A DNA stretch of 64,000 bases from CAJCBL01 sp035298965 (GTDB lineage: Bacteria; Verrucomicrobiota; Verrucomicrobiia; Opitutales; Opitutaceae). The notes beneath the pieces were generated by a model. The model searched no databases, had not been told where the DNA came from, and worked only from the letters and a program-made list of their open reading frames with translations. The stretch spans positions 1 to 64,000 of the forward strand of contig DATGXO010000107.1 of assembly GCA_035298965.1 (NCBI GenBank), read 5' to 3'. Of the stretch, positions 52,330 to 61,888 are shown one piece after another (position 1 is the first letter of the stretch; every line of letters begins with the position of its first letter). A program made the position numbers and the translations under genes.

Positions 52330-53463
52330 TCAGGTGGTGGCCGGAAGCAGGCGAGGAAGGGCGGTGCGCTCGACGTGTTTGCCGACGTTGATCGAGGGCA
52401 GTTCGAGCGCGCGGTAGAGCAGCCACGCGACGGCCTGCATGACGGCGAACGTGAGCGCGAAGCCGATGGTCCAGAGCGCCCACGACGGGATCGTGGCGAT
52501 GGACGGACGGAGCAGGCCGCGCAGGAGCCAAAGCATCGGGTTGTGGAAGAGGTAGAGCGAGAAGCTGCTCAGGCCGACGGCGGCGACGGCGCGTTCGAGG
52601 GCGTTGAGCGGACGGACGTCGGCGCAGGCGGCCTGGAGTGCGGCGGCGAAGGCCAGCGGCGCGGCGAGCCAGCCGAGCGGCGACCATGCCCCACCGCGCA
52701 GGAGCGCGAAGGCGGCGACCGGGAGCAGCGCGGCGGTGAGCAGGCGTGCCCGCGGGATGGCGACACGGCCGTGCGCGAGCAACTCGGCGATCCAGAAGCC
52801 GAGGCACCACTCGAACCACCAGCGGAACGGCAGGTGGAGGATGGCCCAGTTCGCGGTGAGGTGCGGCAGGCCGTAGTGCCAGAACGCGGCGGTGGCGGCG
52901 GTGATCGCGATTGTGGCGCCGGCGCCGTAGCGGCGGTTCAGCCAGAGCACGAGCGGGTACACGAGGTAGAGCTGCCACTCGACGGCGATCGACCAGAACG
53001 CCGGGTTGATGTTGAAGTAGAACGGCTCGGAAAGCGTGTGGAGCAGCGAGGCGCCGAAGGCCAGGTGGCGCAGCGCGCGCAGGTCGAAGTCGGGCCAGTA
53101 GGTGATCGCGAAGGCGAGCAACAGCGCGACGGCGTAGGGCGGGTAGATGCGCCAGAAACGCCGGTTGATGTAGTTCAGCAGAAAGCCGTTCACCGTCGGC
53201 GCGGCGGTGCGGCGGCGCCAGCCGAGGTACGAGTTGTGGATGCAGAAACCGGAGATGACGAAGAACAACTTCACGCCGAGGTAGCCGAGTTCGTGCGGAA
53301 GGAAGAACCAGTGGTTGGCGGCGCCGAGCGCGGGCGTGAGTTCGGCCGGCACGCCCATCGGCGTGAATGTCAGCAGAAAGTGGTGCATGACTACCACCGC
53401 GATCGCGAGGCCGCGGAGCAGATCGAGGCGCGGGAAGCGCTCGGGTTTGTCAGGCTTGGTCAT
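52330..53463 (-). CDS. Acyltransferase family 3 membrane protein (OafA/YrhL-like)
   Basis: 377 residues with about ten transmembrane helices. RLDLLRGLAIAVVVMHHF holds the catalytic His region; GYLGVKLFFVISGFCI and NYINRRFWRIYPPY are family signatures; FWSIAVEWQLYLVYPL is the second conserved block. These proteins O-acetylate or acylate glycans at the inner membrane. The gene overlaps the oxidoreductase gene by 14 bp. Confidence 0.92.
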   Translation of the reverse strand: MTKPDKPERFPRLDLLRGLAIAVVVMHHFLLTFTPMGVPAELTPALGAANHWFFLPHELGYLGVKLFFVISGFCIHNSYLGWRRRTAAPTVNGFLLNYINRRFWRIYPPYAVALLLAFAITYWPDFDLRALRHLAFGASLLHTLSEPFYFNINPAFWSIAVEWQLYLVYPLVLWLNRRYGAGATIAITAATAAFWHYGLPHLTANWAILHLPFRWWFEWCLGFWIAELLAHGRVAIPRARLLTAALLPVAAFALLRGGAWSPLGWLAAPLAFAAALQAACADVRPLNALERAVAAVGLSSFSLYLFHNPMLWLLRGLLRPSIATIPSWALWTIGFALTFAVMQAVAWLLYRALELPSINVGKHVERTALPRLLPATT

Positions 53464-54562
53464 CGGCGGGCGTTTGCCACGGTTCGGCGAGCGGTTGGCG
53501 GCGGGCGTAGCAGGCCTCTATCCAGCGCACGGCGGCGGCGGCGCTGGTGCCCGTGACGAACGGCGGGCGGCGCTCGCGCACGGCGGCGCAGACATCGACG
53601 AGCTGGGCGATGAAGGCCTGGGCGTTGGTCTCGAGCGCCGCGGTGGGCGCGGCGGCGCGCGGCGGCAGCGGATCGCGGAGCTCGGCGGCGAAAGTCATCG
53701 GCAGGCCGTCGAGCGTGAGCTCGAGGTGGTTGGAGGCGTTCACGCGGCAGTGCACGGTGGCGCGCTCGAAGCGGAAGACGTAGGTGTTCGCCGTTTTCCA
53801 GTCGCGGCTCAGGCGGACCTCGGCGCGCACGCCGGAGGCGTAGCGGGCGGTGAGCAGGCAGTTCGCTTCGAGGCCATCGCGGGCGTCGTCGGCGTAGGCG
53901 AACTCGGCGGGTTCGCCGAGCCACCAGAGCAGGAGATCCAGGACGTGGACACCGATGTCGAGCAGCACGCCGCCGGGAGTCTGTTCGCGGCGGAAGAAGG
54001 AGTCGGTGGCGGCGGGCCAGGAGAACTTGCCGCCCTCGGCGATGGCGACGGAGCGCAATGGGCCGAAGGTGCCGTGCTCGATCAGGTGGCGCAGCGCGCG
54101 GTGCGCCGGCATGAAGCGCTTGTAGTGGCCGGCGGCGAGCAGGCGGCCCGTGCGCACGGCGGCGGCGGCGATGGCGCCGGCCTCGGCGGCGGTGGGCGCG
54201 AGCGGTTTCTCGCAGAGGACATCGAAGCCCGCGGCGAAACACGCCTCGGCCTGCTCGCGGTGGAAACGCGGCGGGGTGGCGAGCACGGCGAGTTCGCCGC
54301 CGGCGGCGAGCGCGGAAGGAAGATCGGCGAAGGCGCGGGCGCCGAGGGCGGCGGCGAGTTCGTCGCGCGCGGCGGCGACGGGATCGACGACGGCGACGGT
54401 GCGCGCGAGGCCGTGGCGCGCGATCTCGCGCAGCGCCGGCAGGTAGAAGAGGCGCGAAACGGCGCCGCAGCCGACGAGGACGAGCGACACGGGGCCGGTC
54501 TGCGCGGCGGGGGCCGCGGCGGCCGGGAGCGGTTGCGAGGCGGTTGGTGCGGAGTCGATCAC
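53450..54562 (-). CDS. Gfo/Idh/MocA-family oxidoreductase
   Basis: 370 residues. N-terminal NAD(P) fold LVLVGCGAVSRLFYLPAL, then CEKPLAPT (conserved Lys) and a C-terminal GVLLDIGVHVLDLLLWWLG with the catalytic His pattern. Such enzymes oxidise or reduce sugar nucleotides, for example WlbA-like steps in amino-sugar routes. GTG start in a 4-bp overlap with the upstream gene; its end overlaps the acyltransferase by 14 bp. Confidence 0.88.
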   Translation of the reverse strand: MIDSAPTASQPLPAAAAPAAQTGPVSLVLVGCGAVSRLFYLPALREIARHGLARTVAVVDPVAAARDELAAALGARAFADLPSALAAGGELAVLATPPRFHREQAEACFAAGFDVLCEKPLAPTAAEAGAIAAAAVRTGRLLAAGHYKRFMPAHRALRHLIEHGTFGPLRSVAIAEGGKFSWPAATDSFFRREQTPGGVLLDIGVHVLDLLLWWLGEPAEFAYADDARDGLEANCLLTARYASGVRAEVRLSRDWKTANTYVFRFERATVHCRVNASNHLELTLDGLPMTFAAELRDPLPPRAAAPTAALETNAQAFIAQLVDVCAAVRERRPPFVTGTSAAAAVRWIEACYARRQPLAEPWQTPADDQA

Positions 54563-55506
54563 GAGGAGACGGAGGTGGCCCGCGGTGTGGCGGGCGTGGC
54601 GGCGGCGGTGCCGGCGCGCAGGCGGGCGAGCAGCCGGTAGGCCAGCGCGCGGGGCGAGAAACGGGAGACGCGGGTGAGCCGGTCGAGTGCGGCGAGGGCG
54701 CGCTGCGGTTGGCGGCGCCAGGTCATGCGGGCGACGTTGAGGAGCATCTCGCGCAGCAGACGCAGGCAGATGCGGCGGTCGACGAGCGGGTTGCCGAGGT
54801 GTTTCTCGAAGACGGCGGAGAATTCCTCGGGGAAACGCACGGGGTCGGCGGTGGTGCTGACCGGGTGTTTGCGGTAGTTCAGCGTGGTGCGCTGCGAGAA
54901 CGACGGGCGGAAACCGGCGCGCGCGAACTCGATGCAGAGGTCGAGGTCCTCGCCGATGCGCAGCGCGGGATCGAAACGGATGCCGCTGGCGAACACCGCG
55001 GCACGCGCGACGATGCCGGAGGTGAGGATGAAGTTGTGCTCGAGCAGGCGCGTGGGGAGTGCGGCGAGCTCGGTGGGCGGCGGGAGGAGATCGCGGCGGG
55101 TGACGCGGCCGGCGGGATCGATGAGGTTCAGGCCGGCGATGGACCACGCCGTATCCTCGGAACGGAGCAACGAGAGCGAGTGCGCGAGGTGGTCGGGCTC
55201 CCAGAGATCGTCGGCATCGAGAAAGGCGATGAACGCGCCGCGGGCGGCATCGATGAGGGCGTTGCGGGCGCGGGAGACGCCGCGGTTGGTCTCGGCGCGC
55301 AGGAGCTGGACGCGGTTCTGCGTCCGCGCGGCGAAAGCGCGCACGATCACGGCGGTGTCATCGAACTTGCCGTCTTCGTAGACGAGGATCTCCCAGTGGG
55401 GCCACGTCTGCGCGGCGACGGATTCGAGCGTGGCGCCGAGGTAGGCGCCGGCGCGATGGGCCGGGATGAGGACCGAGACGAGCTCGGCGGTGGCGGGGGC
55501 GACCAT
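54559..55506 (-). CDS. Glycosyltransferase family 2
   Basis: 315 residues, GT-A fold: VSVLIPAHRAGAYLGAT, VYEDGKFDDT, NRGVSRARNALI and FLDADDLWEPDH (DxD). It is similar to 45352 and 50290 but with KFDD in place of the usual SxD turn. The C-terminal region is Arg/Ala-rich. It is followed immediately by the oxidoreductase gene with a 4-bp overlap and lies 3 bp after the preceding GT2 gene. Confidence 0.9.
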   Translation of the reverse strand: MVAPATAELVSVLIPAHRAGAYLGATLESVAAQTWPHWEILVYEDGKFDDTAVIVRAFAARTQNRVQLLRAETNRGVSRARNALIDAARGAFIAFLDADDLWEPDHLAHSLSLLRSEDTAWSIAGLNLIDPAGRVTRRDLLPPPTELAALPTRLLEHNFILTSGIVARAAVFASGIRFDPALRIGEDLDLCIEFARAGFRPSFSQRTTLNYRKHPVSTTADPVRFPEEFSAVFEKHLGNPLVDRRICLRLLREMLLNVARMTWRRQPQRALAALDRLTRVSRFSPRALAYRLLARLRAGTAAATPATPRATSVSS

Positions 55507-55509
55507 CGA

Positions 55510-56433
55510 TCAGGCGGCGGAGCGGAGGCGGAGAAACGCGCGGCGGCGGCCGCGGAGCTCGGCGGCGTAGAAGCGGCCCTGCTGGTCGGGCAGACGCGCC
55601 GCGCGGAAGCGGGCGACGAGGTATCGCCACAGGCTGCTGGCCTCGGCGGGCGCGGTGCCGCCGCGGAGTGCTTCAACGACGACGGTGGCGAACGAAATGC
55701 TTTCGACGAGTCTCAGCAGCGATGGCTCCTCGAGGCGCGAGGCGGGCATGATGTGCGTGAGCACGAGATCACGGAAGCGCGCGGCGCCGAGGCCGAGGTC
55801 GAAGGTGCAGAGCGCGATGTCGGTGTCCTGACCGGAAATACGCTCCGAGCCGCGCAGGCCGAGAATGAGGTGGCGGGTGTCGGTCTCGACGCAGGCGAGG
55901 TAACGTTCCCAGACGCCGCGGCGGATGAACTCGCCGGCGGTGGGCGGGATCGCCTCGTAGTCGCGCGGGCTCGCGGCCTGGAGATCGCGCTCGAGCGGGC
56001 GGATCGCGAGATAGCTCCACCAGCGGCGGGTCCACTCGGCGGGCGGGCGCTCGAACTCGGGGACGAGTTGGCCGCCCCAGACGCCGAGATCGGGGCGGTT
56101 CGTGGCGTAGTCGAGGCCGCGCGTGATGTAGTCGGGCGCGAGAAGGTTGTCGTCGTCGACGAAGAGGATGAGGTCGCTGCGCGCTTCGCGCATGGCGCGC
56201 ATGCGGGCGGCGGCGATGCCGAGCGTGTCCTCGCGCACGTGGCGGCCGTGCGGGTGCCAGGAGAGGTCGTACGCGGCGGAGAGCGGCGCGGTGGAGGCGT
56301 TGTCGAGGAGGACGAGTTCCCAGCGGGCGAAGTCGGCCTGTTGGCGGCGCAGGGCCTCGAGCGTGCGCTCGAGGAAGACGCGGCGCGGATTGTGGGTGCA
56401 GACGACGACGGAGAGTTCGTGGGTGGTCGGCAT
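55510..56433 (-). CDS. Glycosyltransferase family 2
   Basis: 307 residues, GT-A fold: LSVVVCTHNPRRVFLERTL, LLDNASTAP, GIAAARMRAM and FVDDDNLLAPDY (DxD). The GQDTDIALCTF region is the catalytic-base position. Start at MPTTHELSVVV; the frame is open upstream across the acetyltransferase gene. It follows that gene by 8 bp. Confidence 0.9.
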   Translation of the reverse strand: MPTTHELSVVVCTHNPRRVFLERTLEALRRQQADFARWELVLLDNASTAPLSAAYDLSWHPHGRHVREDTLGIAAARMRAMREARSDLILFVDDDNLLAPDYITRGLDYATNRPDLGVWGGQLVPEFERPPAEWTRRWWSYLAIRPLERDLQAASPRDYEAIPPTAGEFIRRGVWERYLACVETDTRHLILGLRGSERISGQDTDIALCTFDLGLGAARFRDLVLTHIMPASRLEEPSLLRLVESISFATVVVEALRGGTAPAEASSLWRYLVARFRAARLPDQQGRFYAAELRGRRRAFLRLRSAA

Positions 56434-56441
56434 CGGAAAGG

Positions 56442-57026
56442 TTAGGACGGGAAAGGGACGGAGCCGCGGCGGAAGGGGTCGTCGCAACGCACGGTGCCGA
56501 CGACGCGCGCAGGATTGCCGACGACGATGGCGCGGGCGGGCACATCGCGCGTGACGACGGCGCCTGCACCGATCACGGCGTGGTCGCCGATCGTCACGCC
56601 GCGCAGGACGGTGGCGCGGTTGCCCAACCAGACGTTGCGGCCGATGGCGACGGGCGCGACGGCGATCGGCGCGTCGGCATGGACGGGGTGGAAATCGGTG
56701 TCGAGCACTGAGACCCACTCGCCAAGCAGGCAGTTTTCGCCGATGCGGACGGATTGTGCGGCGGCGAGGGCGGCACCGCGGTTGATGAATGTGCCGCGGC
56801 CGATCGTGAGCGTGCCGCCGGCGAGCGCGGTGAGGCGCACGGGAAAGAGCCGGCTGTCGATGGAAACGTGGTCCGCGATCTTCACCTGCCCGCCGCCGGA
56901 GACGACCGGTGCGGCGCCGAGGAGACGCAGACCGCGGCCGGCTTGCACGCCGGCGCGACGGCGGAAGCGCCACACGCGGAATGTGGCGGCGAACTGGCGC
57001 AGGCGGTGGGAGAACGAGGCGGACAT
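56442..57026 (-). CDS. Hexapeptide-repeat acetyltransferase
   Basis: 194 residues with left-handed beta-helix repeats: GTLTIGRGTFINRGAALAA, VRIGENCLLGEWVSV, IGRNVWLGNRATVLRGVTIGDHAVIGAGAVV and the closing VVGNPARVVG. The LDTDFHPVHAD segment holds the conserved acetyl-transfer His. It acetylates a sugar of the polymer; which one is not evident. It lies 9 bp after the GT2-methyltransferase gene. Confidence 0.88.
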   Translation of the reverse strand: MSASFSHRLRQFAATFRVWRFRRRAGVQAGRGLRLLGAAPVVSGGGQVKIADHVSIDSRLFPVRLTALAGGTLTIGRGTFINRGAALAAAQSVRIGENCLLGEWVSVLDTDFHPVHADAPIAVAPVAIGRNVWLGNRATVLRGVTIGDHAVIGAGAVVTRDVPARAIVVGNPARVVGTVRCDDPFRRGSVPFPS

Positions 57027-57035
57027 TGCGAGGGC

Positions 57036-58448
57036 TCAGTCGGCGGCGGAGTCGTAGACGCAGATGATGCGTTCGAGACGTTCGTCGGTCACCCGGATCC
57101 AATCGCGCGGTGGACGGCCGAACCAGCTGAGAATCTTGGGTTCATCGATGGGATCCTGCTGGTGGTAGTGGCACATGCCGGCGGGCCAGCGGTACGGGAC
57201 CGAGGCGATGACGGTGCGTCCGGTGGCGAGGAGCTTGCGCGCGAAGGCGGCCGGATCGGAGAGGTGCTCCAGCACCTGGAGACAGAGCACGAGGTCGAAG
57301 CGGCGGCCCGGATCATAGACGAAGAAGTCGCCCTGCACGCCGCGCACGCCGGGAATCTCGGGCTTGAGCGCGATGTCGATCGCGGTCTTGTCGGGGATCC
57401 ACTCGAGGCGGCGCAGGAAGGCGGTGTTGCGCGGGCCAACCTCGAGGACGGACCCGGCGGTGGCGGCGTGCTCGGTGGCGAGGCGGCGGACCTCGAGGTA
57501 GTAGTTCATCTCGCGCCGATGCTCCCAGTATTCGGAGGAGTCGCGGCGGAGCAGGCGCGGGAGCACGAGGCGGGCGGCGCGGAGGTTTTCGCGGGAGAAG
57601 GGGCGGTGGACGAAGGCGCCGCCGAGGTGGCGGAGAGCGGCGCGGCGCTGGTGGTGCGCGGAGGCGTAGAGCGCCCATTCGCGCTGGGTCGCGGCGGCGT
57701 CGCGCTCGTGGAGGAGCGGGCGGACGGGCGGGGGGACGAACGCCACGCCGCGGCGCGCGGCGGTGCGGCGCAGGATGCCTTCCTTGAGCTCCCGTTTCTT
57801 CGTGCCGTGGGTGAAGTTGGAACTGCCCGGGTGCAAACGGTAACGGAGGAGCGGAGACAGAAGATTGGCGAGGCGGCCGACTTCGGCGAGGCGCAGGAAG
57901 ATGTCGAGGTCCTGCGAGTAGGGCAGCTCCTCGTTGTAGCCGCCGACTGCGAGCAGGGCGTCGCGGCGGAAGACGAGCGTGGGATGGATCATCGCGCCGC
58001 CGTTGCCGGTGAGGAGCTCGCGGTCGATGGCCTCGTGGAGGGCGGGCGGATCATAGCGGTTCACCGGCGCGCCGTGGTCATCGATGCTGTGGACGGAGGT
58101 GCCGAGCGCGACGACCGCGGGATGCGACTCCAGATAACGGAGCTGCTGCGTGAGGCGGTCGGGCTCGGCGAGATCGTCGGCATCCATGCGGGCGACGAAG
58201 GGCGCGGTGGCGAGGGCGAGGCCGCGGTTGAGCGAGCGGGTGATGCCGCGGTTCTCCTGGTCGATGCAGTGGAGGCGCGGATCGGCGGCGGCGAAAGCGC
58301 GGCAACGTTCGCCGCTGCCGTCGGTGGAGCCGTCGTTGACGAGGATGAGACGGAAGTCGGCGAGCGTCTGCCGCTGGAGGCTGCGGACGGCGTCGTCGAG
58401 GTAGCGGCCGGCATTGAAGACCGGCATGACGATGTCAACGAGCGGCAT
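57036..58448 (-). CDS. Bifunctional glycosyltransferase (GT2) - SAM methyltransferase
   Basis: 470 residues, two domains. GT2 domain (1 to about 300): DIVMPVFNAGRYLDDAV, LVNDGSTDGSG and ARMDADDLAEPD (DxD 89-91). The C-terminal domain (about 305-470) has methyltransferase motif I VLEVGPRN (334-341), LVLCLQVLEHLSDP (motif IV) and a HYHQQDPIDEPKILSWF-type tail. It could add a sugar and then methylate the chain or the sugar, a pattern seen in chain-length-controlling caps. Its 3' end precedes the acetyltransferase gene; its start overlaps the upstream gene by 14 bp. Confidence 0.87.
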   Translation of the reverse strand: MPLVDIVMPVFNAGRYLDDAVRSLQRQTLADFRLILVNDGSTDGSGERCRAFAAADPRLHCIDQENRGITRSLNRGLALATAPFVARMDADDLAEPDRLTQQLRYLESHPAVVALGTSVHSIDDHGAPVNRYDPPALHEAIDRELLTGNGGAMIHPTLVFRRDALLAVGGYNEELPYSQDLDIFLRLAEVGRLANLLSPLLRYRLHPGSSNFTHGTKKRELKEGILRRTAARRGVAFVPPPVRPLLHERDAAATQREWALYASAHHQRRAALRHLGGAFVHRPFSRENLRAARLVLPRLLRRDSSEYWEHRREMNYYLEVRRLATEHAATAGSVLEVGPRNTAFLRRLEWIPDKTAIDIALKPEIPGVRGVQGDFFVYDPGRRFDLVLCLQVLEHLSDPAAFARKLLATGRTVIASVPYRWPAGMCHYHQQDPIDEPKILSWFGRPPRDWIRVTDERLERIICVYDSAAD

Positions 58449-59700
58449 GGGCGTGAGGGCGGCCGGTGATCGCGGCGAGGAGCGGGCCGTAGCAGCGCTC
58501 CGGCGAAAAACGGGAGAGCGCGAGGTCGCGGCCCTGTTTGGCGCGGGCGGCGCGGGCGGCGGGATTGCGGAGGAGCGCGACGATCTGGGCGGCGAAGTCG
58601 ACGGGGGTGTCGGCGGGCGGGAGCGTTTCCGAGAGGAAGCCGAGGCCTTGGAGACCGGTCGAGGTGGTGACGACGGCCTTCCCGTGGGAGAGCCCTTCGA
58701 GGAGTTTGATCTTCACGCCGCCGCCGTGGTGGAGCGGGACGAGCACGAGCGCGGACGCTCCGTAATGGACATCCGGCGACTCGATGAAACCGAGGTTCTC
58801 GACGCTGGGATCGAGGCCGGTGAGGCCTTCGCCGACGCGGCCGCAGATGCGCAGGCGTGCGGCGGGGTGGTCGCGCAGCACGCGGGGCCAGACCTCGGCG
58901 AGCAGCCAGGCGAGGCCGGCCCGGTTGGAGGGGTTGTGGCTGCCGAGGTAGAGGCAGAGGTCGGGGTTCTCGGTGCCGGGCGCCTGCTCGGCGGTGACGG
59001 CCTTCGGCACGAGGATGATCCGTTCCGGCGGGACGAGCTCGGTGTAGGCGGCGTAGTCGTCGTCCGAGATGGCGACCACGCGGTCGGCGACGGACAACAT
59101 GGCGGACTCGGTACGGGCGGTGAGGTAGTCGAGGCTGCCGGGGGCGAGCAGCGCGGCGGTCGAGCGAGCCTTCTGATGCCAGACGTTGTGGCTGAGCATG
59201 ATCGTCGTGGCGCCGTTGGCGACGGTGCAGGCGCTGCCGAGCCACGGGTAGTTCACGAGGAGGGCGTTGGGCCGGAGGCGGCGCACGAGGCGGGCGACGA
59301 AGGCGAGCTCGGACTGGTCAAGCGGGCGGTACCAGCGCGGCACTCCGTTGGGGATGCCGGCGAAGGGCACGATCTCGTTGGGGGAGGCCGGCTCGGGTTG
59401 GAGGCGCGAGCCGAGGCGGCGGGCGGTGCGACCACCGAGGGGCAGGCGCTCGGGGAAGAAGTGCGTGCCCGCAACGTGGACACTGCGGCGGAAGTGCAGA
59501 CGGCAGACGGAGGCGAGCTCGGCGGGTGTGCGCCAGCGCCAGGAGTTGGCGACTTCCGCGGGTTGCTCGAGCCAGGCGACGTGGCACCGCACGCCGTGCT
59601 CGGTGAGGAAGCCCATCATCTCGTGGAGCAAGGCGCTGGCGCCATCGTCCTGCGGGCGCGGGCTGTGGCGCGTGACGAAGAGGGCAAGTGGGGCTGCCAT
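58435..59700 (-). CDS. Glycosyltransferase family 4 (GT-B)
   Basis: 421 residues: FVTRHSPRPQDDGASALLHEM start, LLVNYPWLGSAC, SHNVWHQKA, ISDDDYAAYTEL, LYLGSHNPSNRAGLAWLL and a C-terminal GGGVKIKLLEGLSHGKAVV in which the catalytic Glu sits in KLLEGLSHG. This last motif is typical of the subgroup acting in exopolysaccharide clusters. Start at MAAPLALFVTRHS; the long upstream extension is low-complexity. It overlaps the GT2-methyltransferase gene by 14 bp. Confidence 0.88.
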   Translation of the reverse strand: MAAPLALFVTRHSPRPQDDGASALLHEMMGFLTEHGVRCHVAWLEQPAEVANSWRWRTPAELASVCRLHFRRSVHVAGTHFFPERLPLGGRTARRLGSRLQPEPASPNEIVPFAGIPNGVPRWYRPLDQSELAFVARLVRRLRPNALLVNYPWLGSACTVANGATTIMLSHNVWHQKARSTAALLAPGSLDYLTARTESAMLSVADRVVAISDDDYAAYTELVPPERIILVPKAVTAEQAPGTENPDLCLYLGSHNPSNRAGLAWLLAEVWPRVLRDHPAARLRICGRVGEGLTGLDPSVENLGFIESPDVHYGASALVLVPLHHGGGVKIKLLEGLSHGKAVVTTSTGLQGLGFLSETLPPADTPVDFAAQIVALLRNPAARAARAKQGRDLALSRFSPERCYGPLLAAITGRPHAHAAR

Positions 59701-59722
59701 CGGAGCGGGAGCGCGGCGCGGG

Positions 59723-60970
59723 TCAGGCGGAGCTGATGGCGAAGGCGGGCTCGATGCGGCAGCCGCCGAACGAGCGGTCGCTCTCGTGGTCGTGCACGCT
59801 GGTGACGACCTCCCAGAGGGCGAGGGAGCCGATGCTGTCGTAGTAGTGGCGGCCGGAGCCGATGGCGGCGCTGATCTGGTAGGCGCCGGGGTGGAGCGGC
59901 AGGCGCGGGAGTTCGAGGCGGATGCGGCTGGTGCCGGCGGGCAGGGTGAAGGTGCGGCCGCCGCCATCCGAATCCAGGGTGAGGATGCGCTGGCCGTCGA
60001 CGGTGCGGAAGCCCAGGCCGAGCATCATGTTCTCAAGGGTTTCGCGCGCCTCGACGACGAACTCGATCGCGAAGGGCTGGTTGAAGCGCAGGCCGCCGGG
60101 GGAGACGACGGCGACCTCCTTGAAGCGTGCGGTGCGGGCCTCGGCGCCGGGGCTGCGTTTGGCGGCGGTGAGGTCGAGTGTGAGCGCGGAGGCGCCGGAG
60201 CCTTGGGCGTAGTGCTCGATCGCGGTGTCGACATCCATCGGGCCGCTGGAGCGGCCGCCATCGAGGAGGACGCAGCGTTTGCAGAGGCGGCGGATGGCCG
60301 TCATGTGATGGCTGACAAAGAGGACGGTGCGGCCGGAGCGCTCGGAGACATCGGCCATCTTGCCGAGGCATTTGCGCTGGAACTGCTGGTCGCCGACGGC
60401 GAGGACCTCGTCGACGATGAGGATGTCGGGCTCGAGGTGGGCGGCGACGGCGAAGGCGAGGCGGACGTACATGCCGCTCGAGTAGCGTTTGACCGGCGTG
60501 TCGAGGAAGCGCTCGACCTCGGAGAAGGCGACGATCTCGTCGAACTTCCGGGCGACTTCGGCGCGGGTCATGCCGAGGATGGCGCCTTTGAGGAAGATGT
60601 TGTCGCGGCCGGAGAGCTCGGGGTGGAAACCGGTGCCGACCTCGAGGAGGCTGCCGACGCGGCCGCGCAGGCGGATCTCGCCGGAGGTGGGCTCGGTGAT
60701 GCGGGAGAGGACCTTGAGAAGGGTGCTTTTGCCGGCGCCGTTGCGGCCGATGATGCCGAGGGCTTCGCCGGGCTGGACATCGAAGGAGACGTCGCGGAGC
60801 GCCCAGAAGTCGCGTTTGTCCTCGCGAGGTGCGGCGGCGGGTTTGCCGCCGGCGAGCGAGCGGCACCAGCGGCCGAGACGTTCGACATCATCGCGGAGCG
60901 AGGTCATGCCGATGTGGCCGAGTCGGTACTTCTTGGAGACTCCGCGGATTTGGATGATGGGACGGGACAT
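59723..60970 (-). CDS. wzt: Polysaccharide ABC-exporter ATPase with Wzt-type C-terminal domain
   Basis: 415 residues. ABC domain: Walker A GRNGAGKST (75-83), a signature with YSSGM (163-167), Walker B ILIVDE (183-188) and His221. After about residue 260 comes a beta-rich domain (Wzt_C type) that in E. coli O8/O9a systems recognises the modified end of the finished chain. It would energise export of the completed polymer through Wzm. It follows wzm by 51 bp containing purine-rich repeats. Confidence 0.93.
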   Translation of the reverse strand: MSRPIIQIRGVSKKYRLGHIGMTSLRDDVERLGRWCRSLAGGKPAAAPREDKRDFWALRDVSFDVQPGEALGIIGRNGAGKSTLLKVLSRITEPTSGEIRLRGRVGSLLEVGTGFHPELSGRDNIFLKGAILGMTRAEVARKFDEIVAFSEVERFLDTPVKRYSSGMYVRLAFAVAAHLEPDILIVDEVLAVGDQQFQRKCLGKMADVSERSGRTVLFVSHHMTAIRRLCKRCVLLDGGRSSGPMDVDTAIEHYAQGSGASALTLDLTAAKRSPGAEARTARFKEVAVVSPGGLRFNQPFAIEFVVEARETLENMMLGLGFRTVDGQRILTLDSDGGGRTFTLPAGTSRIRLELPRLPLHPGAYQISAAIGSGRHYYDSIGSLALWEVVTSVHDHESDRSFGGCRIEPAFAISSA

Positions 60971-61021
60971 GCGGGAAAGAGGCGAGAGGCTAGAGGGAAG
61001 AGGCGAGGGGACGGAGCGGGC
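60971..61021. repeat. Purine-rich repeat spacer between wzm and wzt
   Basis: GAGGCGAGAGGCTAGAGG and GAAGAGGCGAGGGG (plus-strand sense) fill the 51 bp before the wzt start, matching the spacers at 40895, 41948, 43119 and 46195. Confidence 0.65.
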
Positions 61022-61888
61022 TCAGACGGTGTCGACGAAGGTGCGGGCGGCGCGCTGGTAGGCGAAGATGCCGACGAGGAAGACGAGGATGGAGAGCGCG
61101 ACGGATTGGGCGTACTGCGTCGCGTCGACGTGGCCGACGCCGAGGAAGAGGCGACGGGTGGCCTCGACGATCGCGGTCATCGGATTGAGTTGGGAAACCC
61201 AGCGCCACTTCTCCGGCACGCGGGAGAGCGGATAGATGATCGGCGTGGCATACATCCAGAGCTGGATGATGAACGCCTGGATGTGGTGCAGGTCGCGGTA
61301 TTTTGCGGTGAGCGTCGAGAGGATGAGTCCGATGCCGAGGGCGAGCACGGCCATGTGCAGGACGATGGCTGGGTACGCGAGCCAGACCAGCGACGGGCCG
61401 GCGACGGCGGGGTTGTGCGCGAACCAGTGTTCGCGGACGAAGAACGTGAAGAACGTGAGCAGCTGGATGCTCAGGGCGATCAGACACGAGACGGCGAGCG
61501 CGAACGGCGGGATCAGGCGCGGGAAATAGACCTTCGAAAAGAGCGCGGCGGAGCCGGCGAGGGAGTTGCCCGTCGCGCCGAGCACGGCGGCGAAGTACGT
61601 CCAGCCGAGCATGCCGCAGAGGTAGAAGAGCATCGGCGGGACGCCGTCAGTCGGGACGCCGATGACCTTGTTGAAGATCAGGGTGAACGTGAAGGTCGTG
61701 ATGAGCGGGTTCAGGAAGAACCACGCGGGCCCGAGGATCGTCTGCTTGTACTTCGCGGTGAAGTCGCGGAGCACGAGTTGGCGCAGGAGATCGCGGTATT
61801 CGATCAGGCCGCGCCAGTCGAAGACGAACCAGGCGGTCGTGGGCTTGATGACGATCTCGGTTTCCGAGGACGGTGGCAGTGTGCTCAT
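61022..61888 (-). CDS. wzm: Polysaccharide ABC-exporter permease
   Basis: 288 residues with six membrane helices: EYRDLLRQLVLRDFTAKYKQTILGPAW (the conserved coupling start), PPMLFYLCGMLGWTYFA, YFPRLIPPF and PIIYPLSRVPEKW, then LNPMTAIVEATR at the end. ABC-2 family. With Wzt it moves the lipid-linked polymer across the inner membrane. It overlaps the upstream membrane-protein gene by 4 bp. Confidence 0.93.
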   Translation of the reverse strand: MSTLPPSSETEIVIKPTTAWFVFDWRGLIEYRDLLRQLVLRDFTAKYKQTILGPAWFFLNPLITTFTFTLIFNKVIGVPTDGVPPMLFYLCGMLGWTYFAAVLGATGNSLAGSAALFSKVYFPRLIPPFALAVSCLIALSIQLLTFFTFFVREHWFAHNPAVAGPSLVWLAYPAIVLHMAVLALGIGLILSTLTAKYRDLHHIQAFIIQLWMYATPIIYPLSRVPEKWRWVSQLNPMTAIVEATRRLFLGVGHVDATQYAQSVALSILVFLVGIFAYQRAARTFVDTV

